Assembly: GCF_051466335.1 (NCBI RefSeq)
Contig: NZ_CP195793.1
Location: forward strand, 2,294,001 to 2,358,000
DNA length: 64,000 bases
Source: Planctomicrobium sp051466335
GTDB taxonomy: Bacteria > Planctomycetota > Planctomycetia > Planctomycetales > Planctomycetaceae
Reading direction: 5' to 3'
The notes below the pieces were generated by a model. The model did not search any database, was not told where the DNA came from, and worked only from the letters and a program-made list of their open reading frames with translations. Made by a program: the position numbers and the translations under genes. The stretch's first letter is position 1. Every line of letters begins with the position of its first letter. This document shows, piece after piece, positions 53,102-62,500 of the stretch.

Positions 53102-53830
53102 ATGTTTCCAATTTTTGACCCCATGTATTTCGTCTTCCTGGCACCGGCAATGTTGCTGATGTTCTGGGCTCAGATGCGAATTAAGTCTGCATATGCAGAG
53201 GGGATGCAGATTCCAACGTCACTGACCGGGGCTCAGGCCGCACGGAAGATTCTCGATGATGCAGGTTTAAACAACGTTGCAGTGGAAGAGACCGGGGGGA
53301 CTCTGTCCGACCACTACGACCCCACGGAAAAAGTTTTGCGGCTGAGCACCGACGTCTATCGGAGCCGGTCCGCAGCAGCAGTCGGAATTGCGGCGCATGA
53401 GGCTGGGCACGCACTTCAGGATGCTCACAACTACGGTCCACTGGTGATTCGAAACATGGCCGTTCCTGCGGCTCAGTTCGGTCCGATGTGGTTTATGGGC
53501 TTCTTGATCCTCGGCATGTTGCTTCCGATGTTTTCGCAAGAAATGGCGAAAGCGGGTTGGGGGCAGACGTTCCTGTGGATCGCAGTCGGTGGATTTGCAG
53601 CGACGGCGGTTTTCCAAATCATCAACTTGCCCGTCGAATTCGATGCGAGCAATCGCGCGAAGCGTCTGCTGCTTGAACACGGGATGGTTGATCAAGATGG
53701 GAGTAGCGCTGTAGCGAATGTTCTCAACGCTGCTGCCTGGACCTATGTGGCAGGCACGCTGCAAGCGATTCTGACCGTTGTCTATTACGTCATTCAGCTT
53801 GGTCTGCTTCGCGACTCCAATCGCGATTAG
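53102..53830 (+). CDS. YugP-like zinc metallopeptidase (PF04298 type)
   Basis: A 242-residue integral membrane protein. It starts with one hydrophobic helix (PMYFVFLAPAMLLMFWAQM), then LTGAQAARKILDDAGL and LSDHYDPTEKVLRLSTDVY, both family hallmarks, and the zinc motif AAHEAGHALQ with HEAGH at residues 99-103. Two or three further helices follow (FGPMWFMGFLILGMLLPMF, GQTFLWIAVGGFAATAVFQI, LQAILTVVYYVIQLGLL), and the third-ligand segment is LPVEFDASNRAKRLL. The substrate is unknown in the family. It stands alone, with a terminator. Confidence 0.92.
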   Translation: MFPIFDPMYFVFLAPAMLLMFWAQMRIKSAYAEGMQIPTSLTGAQAARKILDDAGLNNVAVEETGGTLSDHYDPTEKVLRLSTDVYRSRSAAAVGIAAHEAGHALQDAHNYGPLVIRNMAVPAAQFGPMWFMGFLILGMLLPMFSQEMAKAGWGQTFLWIAVGGFAATAVFQIINLPVEFDASNRAKRLLLEHGMVDQDGSSAVANVLNAAAWTYVAGTLQAILTVVYYVIQLGLLRDSNRD

Positions 53831-53915
53831 TGGCTGGCGGAGAGCGTGGACGCCAATTTCGCCCGCGACTCTTCCAAATGAGATCTGCTCCCTGACCAGA
53901 GGGGCAGCGGCAAAA

Positions 53916-53955
53916 AAAGAAGGAGTGACAGGCAATTGCTTGTCACTCCTTCTTT
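53916..53955. terminator. Bidirectional rho-independent terminator
   Basis: AAAGAAGGAGTGACA (53916-53930) pairs perfectly with TGTCACTCCTTCTTT (53941-53955). The A7 tract on the left gives a U run on the minus strand, so it can serve both the zinc peptidase gene and the convergent three-gene operon. Confidence 0.9.
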
Positions 53956-54003
53956 CAGTTAATTCCCATCAGATCTGGACGTCCAACGCTCGAATCGTCC
54001 GGG

Positions 54004-54702
54004 TTAATTTGCTGCGTCGGACCGATAAGCCGCTGCAAAGTTGACAGATTCTTCTTTGCGGTTCGGGCTATCAGTTGGACCAAGCGGTTCGTCGGATGGC
54101 AGCAGCTGGGCGATATCGACTCGGTTCTCATCGCCTCCAAAAGCAGTCAGGTATCCAAGAATTTCCTGATACTGGCCGTAGATTCGCATGGAATCAAAGC
54201 GAGTGATAAAACGAGTGCGGTCACGACTGTTCAGACGTGTCCAGGCGACAATCGCTTTGTCGATCGCTCCCAGAAGGACGAGTGCGTGAGCGCTCTTCAG
54301 TTTCAGTTGTGAGAGCAGCGGAATGTCGGGATCAGTCCCATCCAACGCAAACGGAAGATCGATGAGTCCTCCTGATTGATTCTGGATGTCGTCTCCTCCA
54401 AACGGGCTCTCACTATTTTCAATTTCGTTCGCGGTGTTGATTGCCCGTTCAATTTTTGTCCCGAGATCTGCCTTGTCCGGGTTGTGCGTGACCCGTCGTC
54501 GCCACCGATCGCAATAAGCGAGCAACGACGTGAGATGCGCACGGGTGGGATCATCGAATCCGCCTCGATCCGACAGTTCATCGTTCGCTAAAAGTTCGGT
54601 TCGCATGGTAAACAGCGGCGTCAGGGCTGCTGCGATGTGAAGATTTCGCAGTGTCACAATGGCTCTGCGAAACTGTTCTTTGGCGGGGGCACCAATCGGC
54701 AT
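54004..54702 (-). CDS. Hypothetical protein, third gene of the envelope operon
   Basis: A 232-residue, mainly helical, soluble-looking protein that I do not recognise. It has no signal peptide and no cysteine motif. The first 90 residues form charged helices (KEQFRRAIVTLRNLHIAAAL, LTSLLAYCDRWRRRV). A polar loop follows, rich in Asp, Asn and Gly (SPFGGDDIQNQSGG), then more helices (LKSAHALVLLGAIDKAIVAW). An AGGAG precedes ATG 54702 at good spacing, so the gene is real. It begins 33 bases after the stop of the thioredoxin-fusion gene on the same strand, which ties it to that system. It may be a cytoplasmic partner, which is inference only. Confidence 0.75.
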   Translation of the reverse strand: MPIGAPAKEQFRRAIVTLRNLHIAAALTPLFTMRTELLANDELSDRGGFDDPTRAHLTSLLAYCDRWRRRVTHNPDKADLGTKIERAINTANEIENSESPFGGDDIQNQSGGLIDLPFALDGTDPDIPLLSQLKLKSAHALVLLGAIDKAIVAWTRLNSRDRTRFITRFDSMRIYGQYQEILGYLTAFGGDENRVDIAQLLPSDEPLGPTDSPNRKEESVNFAAAYRSDAAN

Positions 54703-54735
54703 TGCTTCTCCTGCTTGGTAGGTAGATCGGGCGTT

Positions 54736-56319
54736 TCAAACCCGTGTTGTTAATGGAGCCACTTCCTCCACTCGCTGATCAATCTGCTTGCGTAACTGTT
54801 TTGCAAGTTGCGCTTCAGAGCCTTCTGCTTGTTCCAACTTCTGGAGTTCATCATCGAGGAACATGCCGCGGATCGCATCAAGTGTTGCCACACGTCCTTC
54901 TGACTGGCGCAATTCAAGTAGCTCACCTGCTTCATCCAACTCTCGGGGAAAGGGTGCATTTGGAACTGCTGCGCTCCTTTCCGAAGGGCCTCGGTCTTGT
55001 GATGAGATTCTGCGCCGGATGTGCCGCGAGGCCCGTAACATTCCGATTCCCCAGATCAGCACTGCACCACCCAGGCCACCGGTGGCGAATACGCCGCTCA
55101 CCACTCCTGTTAGCTGCAGTAAAGCCAACGAGTCTCGAATCCATGAATCTGGCAATTGCGGCCAATGGATCGATTTGAGAGGCCCATGCGGCTGATTCTT
55201 TAACTCTGGCGGAGCAGGCGCGAGGAAGTCGCTTGTGGTCGGCTCTTCGATTTTCGGGGCGATTGTGCCAGTGGAAGGCGAGCTCAGGCGCTCCATTGAT
55301 TGGCGAAGGGAATGCAGGCGTTGAAGGAAGTCTGCCGGTGTTGTGTAGCCGGCAAACCGCTGAGTTCCGAGAACGAAAGTTGGAACCGAGGTAATCAGCT
55401 CAGCCTGAGCCTGATCAGCCGACCGATCGATGTTGCGAACTTCAATTCGATACAGCGACTTCAGCGTCGTCATCAACTCGAAATTCGAGAGGACCTCAGC
55501 TTCGAAACGCCGGCAGGGCTCGCACCACTCCGCTGTCCAGATCACGAGGGTCTGCTGTGGCACAGGAGGCGATTGTTCGTGATTGATTCGCTCCGAGTGA
55601 TCGAGAAACCGACCCCGCAACTCGTCTCGGAGCGTCTCAACCGTCAGACCGTAATATCGGTTCAATCGCTCTGGAATCGAAGAGCGGGACGCTTGGAACT
55701 CAATGAGCTGACTGGGTGTCCCTCGTTTGAGCAGAACTTCAACGATCGAGAATCCGATGGCAGCGAGATGTTGTTGATCGACAAGGCAGGCTGGTGGATC
55801 GGCACATTCCAGCCACTGCTGATTCACAATCGAGAGTGAAGTCCTTTTTGAGATGGCCCTGAGATGTTCCTGAGCAGATCGCGATTCGAAAAGTGCTGCG
55901 CTCCCCTCATCGAGCCATGGTAAGACAGGGCTTCGAATGATTGACGCTCTGACCATCCGATCGACTTCTCGCGGAATCACGTTCTCAAGAATCTCTCGTC
56001 GATTGCCACAGACGATCAGTTGCCAATCAAAAACCTCGTTCTCCTGAAAGCGGAAATGAGCACGACCACACGCTGGTTGTGGCCCCTTATAGATCTCTAT
56101 GGAGCAAGGGACTCCCCAACGACCAGGAAGCTCTCGCGAGGTCCAGAATAGCGCAGAACGACTGCGCGACCGCTCTGCAAATGTCTCAATCGTCTGGTCG
56201 GACGACCTGAAATTCGCTGCTTCAGTCGCTGGTGACAAGGTGATGAGAGCGACGAGCAAAGGGCCGGCCGCAAAGCTCAAGCGAAACAACATTCCACACA
56301 ACAGTGATTGGTTGTTCAT
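54736..56319 (-). CDS. Membrane-anchored thioredoxin fused to a degenerate peptidase-like domain
   Basis: A 527-residue envelope protein. Its start is ATG 56319, fixed by a 4-base ATGA overlap with the stop of the upstream gene and by GAGAGG just before it. A signal peptide or anchor comes first (MLFRLSFAAGPLLVALITLS). Residues 40-250 resemble gluzincin peptidase-MA-like domains: VIPREVDRMV (115-124) stands where HExxH would be, followed by LPWLDEGSAALFE (133-145) and YYGLTVETLRDELR. Both zinc histidines are Arg, so it should be inactive. A thioredoxin domain comes next (about 256-340) with IWTAEWCEPCRRFEAE (Cys266, Cys269) and SVPTFVLG. One membrane helix lies at about 400-428, then an Arg-rich and helical tail. 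The combination is unfamiliar to me. Confidence 0.8.
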   Translation of the reverse strand: MNNQSLLCGMLFRLSFAAGPLLVALITLSPATEAANFRSSDQTIETFAERSRSRSALFWTSRELPGRWGVPCSIEIYKGPQPACGRAHFRFQENEVFDWQLIVCGNRREILENVIPREVDRMVRASIIRSPVLPWLDEGSAALFESRSAQEHLRAISKRTSLSIVNQQWLECADPPACLVDQQHLAAIGFSIVEVLLKRGTPSQLIEFQASRSSIPERLNRYYGLTVETLRDELRGRFLDHSERINHEQSPPVPQQTLVIWTAEWCEPCRRFEAEVLSNFELMTTLKSLYRIEVRNIDRSADQAQAELITSVPTFVLGTQRFAGYTTPADFLQRLHSLRQSMERLSSPSTGTIAPKIEEPTTSDFLAPAPPELKNQPHGPLKSIHWPQLPDSWIRDSLALLQLTGVVSGVFATGGLGGAVLIWGIGMLRASRHIRRRISSQDRGPSERSAAVPNAPFPRELDEAGELLELRQSEGRVATLDAIRGMFLDDELQKLEQAEGSEAQLAKQLRKQIDQRVEEVAPLTTRV

Positions 56320-56987
56320 TCGCACCTCTCTTGGCACGTTTGCGAACAGGAAGCAAAGGTGGCCACTCGCTGATAGCCGCCAATTCGAATCAGCTCTCTC
56401 AACAGGCGGGCAGGGTGATATCGAGATGGATTGGCGTGGTTCATTCGATTCAATCGCATCACCACCGCAGCGACCAGTTCCGAACAGAAAAGCTGTTCGA
56501 GATTTGCTCCCGGAAAAAATTTGGAATATTGAAAGACACGGGTCCCGGAGAGCAGGGCACCCCCTAGGTCGTAGCTCACGCCCGGTTCGATGAATTCATC
56601 GAGTAATAAACGAGTCAGAAGCTGACTTTCTGCAGGAGTCAGTCGCTGGAAATGTGTGAGTCGGTACACGTCGACTCGACCACCCATTTCCAGATAGTCT
56701 GATACTCTTTCCTCCGGCCAATGGGCCTGCGCTCCCTCGGTTGGAATGTTGCGAACCAGACAGGGTGTCGAGCAGAGGGTTGTCGACTCTGCCCAGATCA
56801 TTTCTCCCCGCCAGCGACAGAGAATCGCGACGTGAGATGGGCCAAGTGACAGTTGCCAGGGCGGAAACAGGCTGGCAGTCCCCCACCGGATGATTCGTCC
56901 GGTCCAGTCGGTTCCGTGACAGGCAGCGATGTCGCCAGGTTGAAACTCAAACTGAGCCAGACACCTAGGGAACTTCTCGTGGCTCAT
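56316..56987 (-). CDS. Permuted NlpC/P60 (YiiX-like) cysteine peptidase
   Basis: A 223-residue protein of the circularly permuted papain-like group (YiiX/YaeF, G6R-like). The motifs come in permuted order: FQPGDIAACHG start, His52 in GPSHVAILCRW, Glu67 in IWAES, and the catalytic Cys168 in LFCSELVAAVVM. Such enzymes hydrolyse amide or ester bonds of peptidoglycan or lipids. No signal peptide is evident at the N-terminus (MSHEKFPRCLAQFE), so it may be cytosolic or exported otherwise. It is first in the operon and overlaps the thioredoxin-fusion gene by 4 bases (ATGA), so the two are made together. Its cysteine-rich tail (CSQTCQERC) might be redox-sensitive, which would suit the neighbour. Confidence 0.83.
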   Translation of the reverse strand: MSHEKFPRCLAQFEFQPGDIAACHGTDWTGRIIRWGTASLFPPWQLSLGPSHVAILCRWRGEMIWAESTTLCSTPCLVRNIPTEGAQAHWPEERVSDYLEMGGRVDVYRLTHFQRLTPAESQLLTRLLLDEFIEPGVSYDLGGALLSGTRVFQYSKFFPGANLEQLFCSELVAAVVMRLNRMNHANPSRYHPARLLRELIRIGGYQRVATFASCSQTCQERCE

Positions 56988-57542
56988 CAGTGCAAATGAC
57001 CTTTTTCGGACCTCCCACGAGAATGAGGGTAATGCGAATCACCTGAAGCTCTTCTCGTTAATACTGGCAACTCAACCGATGTTGGTCGCGCGCAAAGAGT
57101 CCGTTACTTGAATTCCCGGCCGAAAAGAGTCGCGATCGGTGCTTTTTTCGTCACATGAAGATCGCCCGTCCTATGGACAAAATTCGCGGATCGAATCGGA
57201 TTGGCTCGATGCGAATAGATGACCGGCATCGGCTAAGAAATGCATGACGGACTGTCAACCACCAGCGGTTGACTCGCCGCATGAAAGCACAATTTTTATG
57301 GCCCAACTTCCACCATAAGGCTAGTGTACATTTTGAGATAAACAAAAAGATGCGGTGTGGACTTGCAGCGACGAAGCGTATTGGCAACAGTGCATAAACA
57401 TCCAAGATTGCGATATGTTGCAATTCGTCGTCGTCGAATTCGATGACCACGAATTCACAGGTCGGGTATCTTCGTGGAGTTCGGATCGACACATGATGAG
57501 TGTCCGACTCGCGTCGACTCCCATAAAGAAGAGGGCAGGACG
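56988..57542. other. 555-base divergent region before the Nramp-family gene
   Basis: No gene is supported; frames on both strands show no motif. A perfect inverted repeat GTCAACC-6-GGTTGAC lies at 57254-57273. AT-rich stretches at about 57290-57350 may hold the promoter of the downstream transporter gene. Confidence 0.4.
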
Positions 57543-59165
57543 ATGTCCAATACCACCCCAGACACGATTCAGGATCAGCCTCCTCACGAGTCGCTGCAGG
57601 ACTTCGTTGTTCCCCATCCGGGTTCACCTCAAATGCCTCAGTGGGGGAGCGGTGAACTCCCGAAGGCGCCGATTCTCAGCTGGAGATCGCTTCCACTTTT
57701 GCTAGGACCGGGACTCGTCATGGGGGCGGCCGCGGTCGGCGGCGGGGAATGGTTGACCGGACCGCTTCTCTCAGCTCAATACGGGGGAGCACTTCTCTGG
57801 CTCGCAACGCTCAGCGTTCTCGGTCAGGTGATTTACAACATCGAAATCTGTCGGTACACGCTCTACACGGGCGAACCCATCTTCACTGGAAAGTTCCGAA
57901 CTCTTCCCGGACCGCTGTTCTGGTTGGGATTGTACCTCGTGCTGGACATCGGTTCGTTCTTACCATATCTGGCCTCAAATGCAGCGATTCCTCTGGCCGC
58001 AATGTGGTTAGGGGACCGATTGCCGGACCCGAATAACGCGGCAGATCAGATTCTGCAAACCCGCTTGAGTATGGGGATTCTGCTGGCAGCGATGGCTCCG
58101 CTGGCATTCGGCGGCAAGGTTTATGACTCTTTGAAGTACCTCATGTCGGCCAAGCTGATTGTTGTGCTTGGGTTCCTTCTCTTTCTGGCGATTGGCTACT
58201 CGACATGGGAAACTTGGCGTGAAATCATCGTTGGATTCGTCAGCTTCGGAACATTGCCCTTCAAAGGTGAAGCCGAAGGGACTTCACAACTCATCAACGT
58301 TCCATTGGCCTGGTGGAACGGGACAGAGCTTCCGGTGCTGGAACTGTCGATGTTAGGTGTCGCCACCTCGATGGCAGCCATCGCAGGGAATGGTGGACTG
58401 ACAAACGCCCCGATTAGCAACTACGCACGTGATCAGGGCTGGGGAATGGGGAAACTGGTCGGCGCGATTCCGAGCATCGTCGGCGGACAGTCGATCACTC
58501 TTTCACACGTCGGTAAGGTGTTTCCGGTCAACGAGGAATCCCTGAAACGCTGGAAGGGGTGGATGAGTGTTCTCAACCGCGATCAATTTTTCGTTTGGCT
58601 CCCCGCATGCTTCATGGGAATTGCACTGCCCAGCATGCTCTCGATCCAATTTCTGGAACGAGGAGTAAGTGTTGATGATAAGTGGCGCGCTGCGGCTCTG
58701 ACTGCCGATGGTGTTGCCGCTGCGGTTGGAGGAAGCTGGACGACTCTATTCTGGAATCTCACGCTCTTCTGCGGGTTCCTTGTATTGATTACGTCCTGCA
58801 TCACAACAATGGACGGGGCTCTGCGTCGCTGGGTCGACGTCGCCTGGACAAGCAGTCCTTTGGTCCGAAAGATGAATGTTGCTTGGATCGGCCGTTTCTA
58901 CTTTGGCGCGTTGTGCCTCTATGGGGGAATCGGGCTCGTTTTACTGAACCTGGCCCAGCCGCAATCTCTGCTGCTTTACACCACGACGTTTTACAATTTC
59001 GCGCTGGGGATCAGTTGCTTCCATGTGATTGTGATTAATCACACGCTATTGCCTCGCGAAATTCGTCCAGGATGGGGAAAAACGGCGCTCCTGTTTCTCG
59101 CAGGACTGTTCTACACCGTTATCGCTGTGATCGCGACACTGCTTGCGTTCAATGTGATTGGATAA
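57543..59165 (+). CDS. Nramp-family (SLC11-related) transporter lacking canonical metal motifs
   Basis: A 540-residue protein with about eleven or twelve helices. After a polar N-terminus of 45 residues comes LLLGPGLVMGAAAVGGGEWLTGP, the TM1 region. Canonical Nramp has DPGNxxT there; this protein has GGGEWLTG. In the TM6 region canonical MPHN is replaced by SMAAIAGNGGLTNAPISNY. Other Nramp-type segments are LSVLGQVIYNIEICRYTLYTGEP (in part) and GMGKLVGAIPSIVGG. Databases group such planctomycete proteins under Nramp, but the metal-binding Asp and Met are missing, so the substrate may not be Mn or Fe. The start is ATG 57543, preceded by GAGGG and AGGA; the frame opens to 57474. Confidence 0.82.
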   Translation: MSNTTPDTIQDQPPHESLQDFVVPHPGSPQMPQWGSGELPKAPILSWRSLPLLLGPGLVMGAAAVGGGEWLTGPLLSAQYGGALLWLATLSVLGQVIYNIEICRYTLYTGEPIFTGKFRTLPGPLFWLGLYLVLDIGSFLPYLASNAAIPLAAMWLGDRLPDPNNAADQILQTRLSMGILLAAMAPLAFGGKVYDSLKYLMSAKLIVVLGFLLFLAIGYSTWETWREIIVGFVSFGTLPFKGEAEGTSQLINVPLAWWNGTELPVLELSMLGVATSMAAIAGNGGLTNAPISNYARDQGWGMGKLVGAIPSIVGGQSITLSHVGKVFPVNEESLKRWKGWMSVLNRDQFFVWLPACFMGIALPSMLSIQFLERGVSVDDKWRAAALTADGVAAAVGGSWTTLFWNLTLFCGFLVLITSCITTMDGALRRWVDVAWTSSPLVRKMNVAWIGRFYFGALCLYGGIGLVLLNLAQPQSLLLYTTTFYNFALGISCFHVIVINHTLLPREIRPGWGKTALLFLAGLFYTVIAVIATLLAFNVIG

Positions 59166-59190
59166 ATACAACGGGGCTTGCGTCTTGCTG

Positions 59191-59225
59191 TGCGGTGCCA
59201 CTTCGAAAAGCGAAGAGGCACCGCA
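59191..59225 (+). terminator. Stem-loop after the Nramp-family gene
   Basis: TGCGGTGCC (59191-59199) pairs with GGCACCGCA (59217-59225), and inside it CTTCG with CGAAG. The stem is strong but has no T run, so it may stabilise the 3' end or terminate weakly. Confidence 0.5.
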
Positions 59226-59349
59226 GGGGAGACTGAATGGGGATTTCCGCTGTGGAGCGTCTTTTCCGCGGCCATCCGTCCCGATAAGTAGTGCACTGAA
59301 CCGCTGCAGAATTGACGACGTTGGTAAGCGGTGCTTTACGTCGGCGCGC

Positions 59350-59388
59350 AAAAAAACGAGTGACCAGATCGCTGGTCACTCGTTTGTT
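59350..59388. terminator. Bidirectional terminator Nramp-family gene / secA
   Basis: AAACGAGTGACCAG (59354-59367) pairs perfectly with CTGGTCACTCGTTT (59372-59385), loop ATCG. The A7 run at the left gives a strong U tract for secA on the minus strand; the right side has TTTGTT. Confidence 0.92.
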
Positions 59389-59531
59389 AATGGAATTCAA
59401 ATTCTCTTGAGGCAACTTCGATGAACTCACCACCGAAGATCGTCTGAAAATCCTGCAGCGATCATCGCAGTATTCCTACCGGATCATTGCCGCAGGTTGT
59501 TGCCATCAACCTGAGACTTGAGAATCAAGGC

Positions 59532-62500
59532 CTATTTATCAGCTCCGTGGCACTTCTTGTACTTCTTTCCGCTTCCGCAGGGGCACAAGTCGTTACGGCC
59601 GACTTTGTCGTCGAAATTCCGAATGGTCTGAACAGCTTGTGGTTCTTCACCGCTGTTGGTGGTTCCATCTTCGTTCGGACCGGATTCCCGGTATTCCTGA
59701 ATCGCTGATCGTGCCTGTGCCTGCTGGGCAACGGCATTGGACCAGAGGTTCTCCAAAAACTCAGGGGAGCTTTCGGTTTCGAGTCGGAAGACTGCCGAAG
59801 TGGACTGCTCAGCGATGCGTTCCCACATCTGCTCGAACGCCTTCATCCCTTCCCTCTTGTATTCGACCTTCGGATCTTTCTGGGCGTAGCCAACAAGTCC
59901 GATTCCAGTGCGCAGGTGGTCCATGTAGTAGAGATGCTCTTTCCACGCGTGGTCGAGCATTTCGAGCAACAGGAATCGTTCCGCCTGACCCAACTCAGGG
60001 CGGTAAAGCTCGTCGACTTTGTTCAGGTGAACCTGAGCGGCCTGCTTGCTTGGCAACTTGACCAGTTCATTGACGTCGAGCGGAATCCGCATCTTCTCGC
60101 GAACAAGTGCGATAAAGGACTTCAAGGCTGGACTGTTTGAAACCGCATCGTCTCCACTGAACGCCTTCGCCGCGGCTTCTTCGACAGCGTCGAAGTCCAG
60201 CTTTGAAGGGTAATACGCTCGGCTTCGATCAAGAAGGATTTCAGCAAGCTGATTGCGTTCCTTCTCTTTGAAATCGTCTTCTGTCAGATTCGTCGCGAAT
60301 CGCTCGTTTGCCCATTGAACCAGCCCGTCACGGTCGTGGTTTTGGCCGAAATACTTATTGATTCCGACAAGTACCGGGAAGCGGATCTCGCGTTCGTGAT
60401 AACGCTCTCGGACACGAGACTGAACTTCCGGAATTGCGTAGGATGCGGTTTCGTACTTCTGAATTTCTTCCGGTGTCATCTCGACGCCGAAGTAATGTCG
60501 CAGCCAGCCGGAAAGCTGTTTCTGCCCAAAATCGTCAGCCAGAATGACATCCAATGGACTGAAGTCGTATCGCTGAATTGCTTCATTTGCTCGCTGTGAC
60601 AGGTAGCGGGCGACATCGTCACGCTCAAACTCTCCCTCAGGGAGATCGCCGCGAGCAATCTTACGCAATTCACGATCGTTCAGATTCAGGCCAAAGTAAC
60701 CGTTAGCCCAGTTTGCAAGTGTCTGCCAGTTCCATTCGCGGGGATCTGCATCCTTCGGCAGGGTTTCGTCCAATCGTTCTTCAATCAGGCCTTCCGCCTG
60801 ATTCTGAGCTTCTCGGCTCAGGAACTCGACCATTTGGTCTTTGCTCATGTCGCGAACGTTTTGTCGGTCGACAACAATACCGAGTTCACGAGTTGCAAAC
60901 GCAGCGGCGGTTTCGTCGCGATATTGTGGAGCCAGGAACTGAGATGCAAACTTCTCCACCTGTTTATTGAGCATCCCGAGAATCAGGTCACGGCAATTGA
61001 CTCCGTCGAGGATTCTCTGGCGGTAGCTGTAAACTTCCTTGCGCTGGAAGTCCATCACTTCGTCGTATTCGAGGAGACTCTTGCGGGACTCGAAGTGACG
61101 TTCTTCGACTCGCTTTTGTGCTTTCTCGATTTGGCGGGAAACCATTGAGTGCTCAATCGCTTCGCCGTCTTTCATTCCCAGCCAGGTCAACATTGCTTTG
61201 ACCTTTTCCCCAGCGAAGATGCGCATCAGGTCATCTTCGAGAGAAAGGAAGAAGCGGCTTGAACCAGGGTCTCCCTGACGACCAGATCGACCACGTAGCT
61301 GGAGGTCGATGCGGCGGGAATCGTGCCGTTCAGTTCCGATCACGTGAAGGCCGCCCAGTTCAGCGACTTTACGTCCATCGACTTTCATCCCTTCTCGCTG
61401 TGCAATCTCGTCAGCGAGTTCGTCCCATTCACGTTTTGGAACATCCAGACGATTGGCGTATTTGTTTTTAAGAGTTTCCCAGGCGAGATGTTCCGCATTT
61501 CCCCCGAGAATGATGTCGGTACCACGGCCAGCCATGTTTGTGGCGATCGTCACCGCATTCAGACGGCCAGCCTGTGCTACGAACTCAGCTTCACGCTCAT
61601 GGTACTTCGCGTTGAGAACTGCATGTTTGATTCCCCGCTTTTCGAGCATTGAGGAAATTCGCTCGCTCTTCTCGATCGAAACAGTACCAACAAGAATCGG
61701 ACGACCTGTCTTGTGGACGTCGTCGATTTCGTCAATCACCGCTTTCCACTTCTCGCCTTCAGTACGGTAAATGACGTCCTGATAATTGATACGTTTCATC
61801 GGACGGTTCGTCGGAACCGCGACCACGTCGAGTCCGTAAATCTTGTAGAACTCGTTTGCTTCGGTCATCGCTGTACCGGTCATTCCGCCCAGCTTTTTGT
61901 ACAGCTTGAAGTAGTTCTGCAAAGTGATCGTGGCGAGGGTCTGCGAGACCTCCTTGATGCGAACTCCTTCTTTGGCTTCCACAGCCTGATGCAGTCCATC
62001 GCTCCACTGGCGACCGTGCATCTTTCGTCCGGTGTGTTCGTCAACGATGACGACTTCACCATTTTCTACGACGTAATTGACGTCGCGTTTGTAGAGGTGG
62101 TGAGCTTTGAGAGCATTGTCGAGCAGGTGAGGCCATTCCATGTTGCCTGCTGTGTAGAAACTGTCGACACCAACGAGCCGTTCCGCTTTGCGAATTCCGT
62201 CGTCTGTCAGGTGTGTCGTGTGTTCCTTTTCCTTCACTTCGAAGTCGACATCCCGCTGAAGCTGTCGAACGATTTTGTCGGCGCGAGGGTACTTGGTGAT
62301 GTCGTCGTGTGCCGCACCGGAAATGATCAACGGGGTTCGGGCTTCGTCGATCAGAATGTTGTCGATTTCGTCGACAAGTGCAAAGTCGAGCGGTCCCTGT
62401 ACCTGCAACGCAGCGCTGCGTTTCATGTTGTCGCGCAGGTAATCAAAGCCGAATTCGTTATTTGTTCCGTAGGTGATGTTCGCAGCGTATTCACGTTGGC

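Larger units (their letters stand above)
59166..59531. other. Convergent region Nramp-family gene / secA
   Basis: A 366-base gap between convergent genes. It holds two hairpins (listed separately). The rest shows no gene. Confidence 0.5.
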
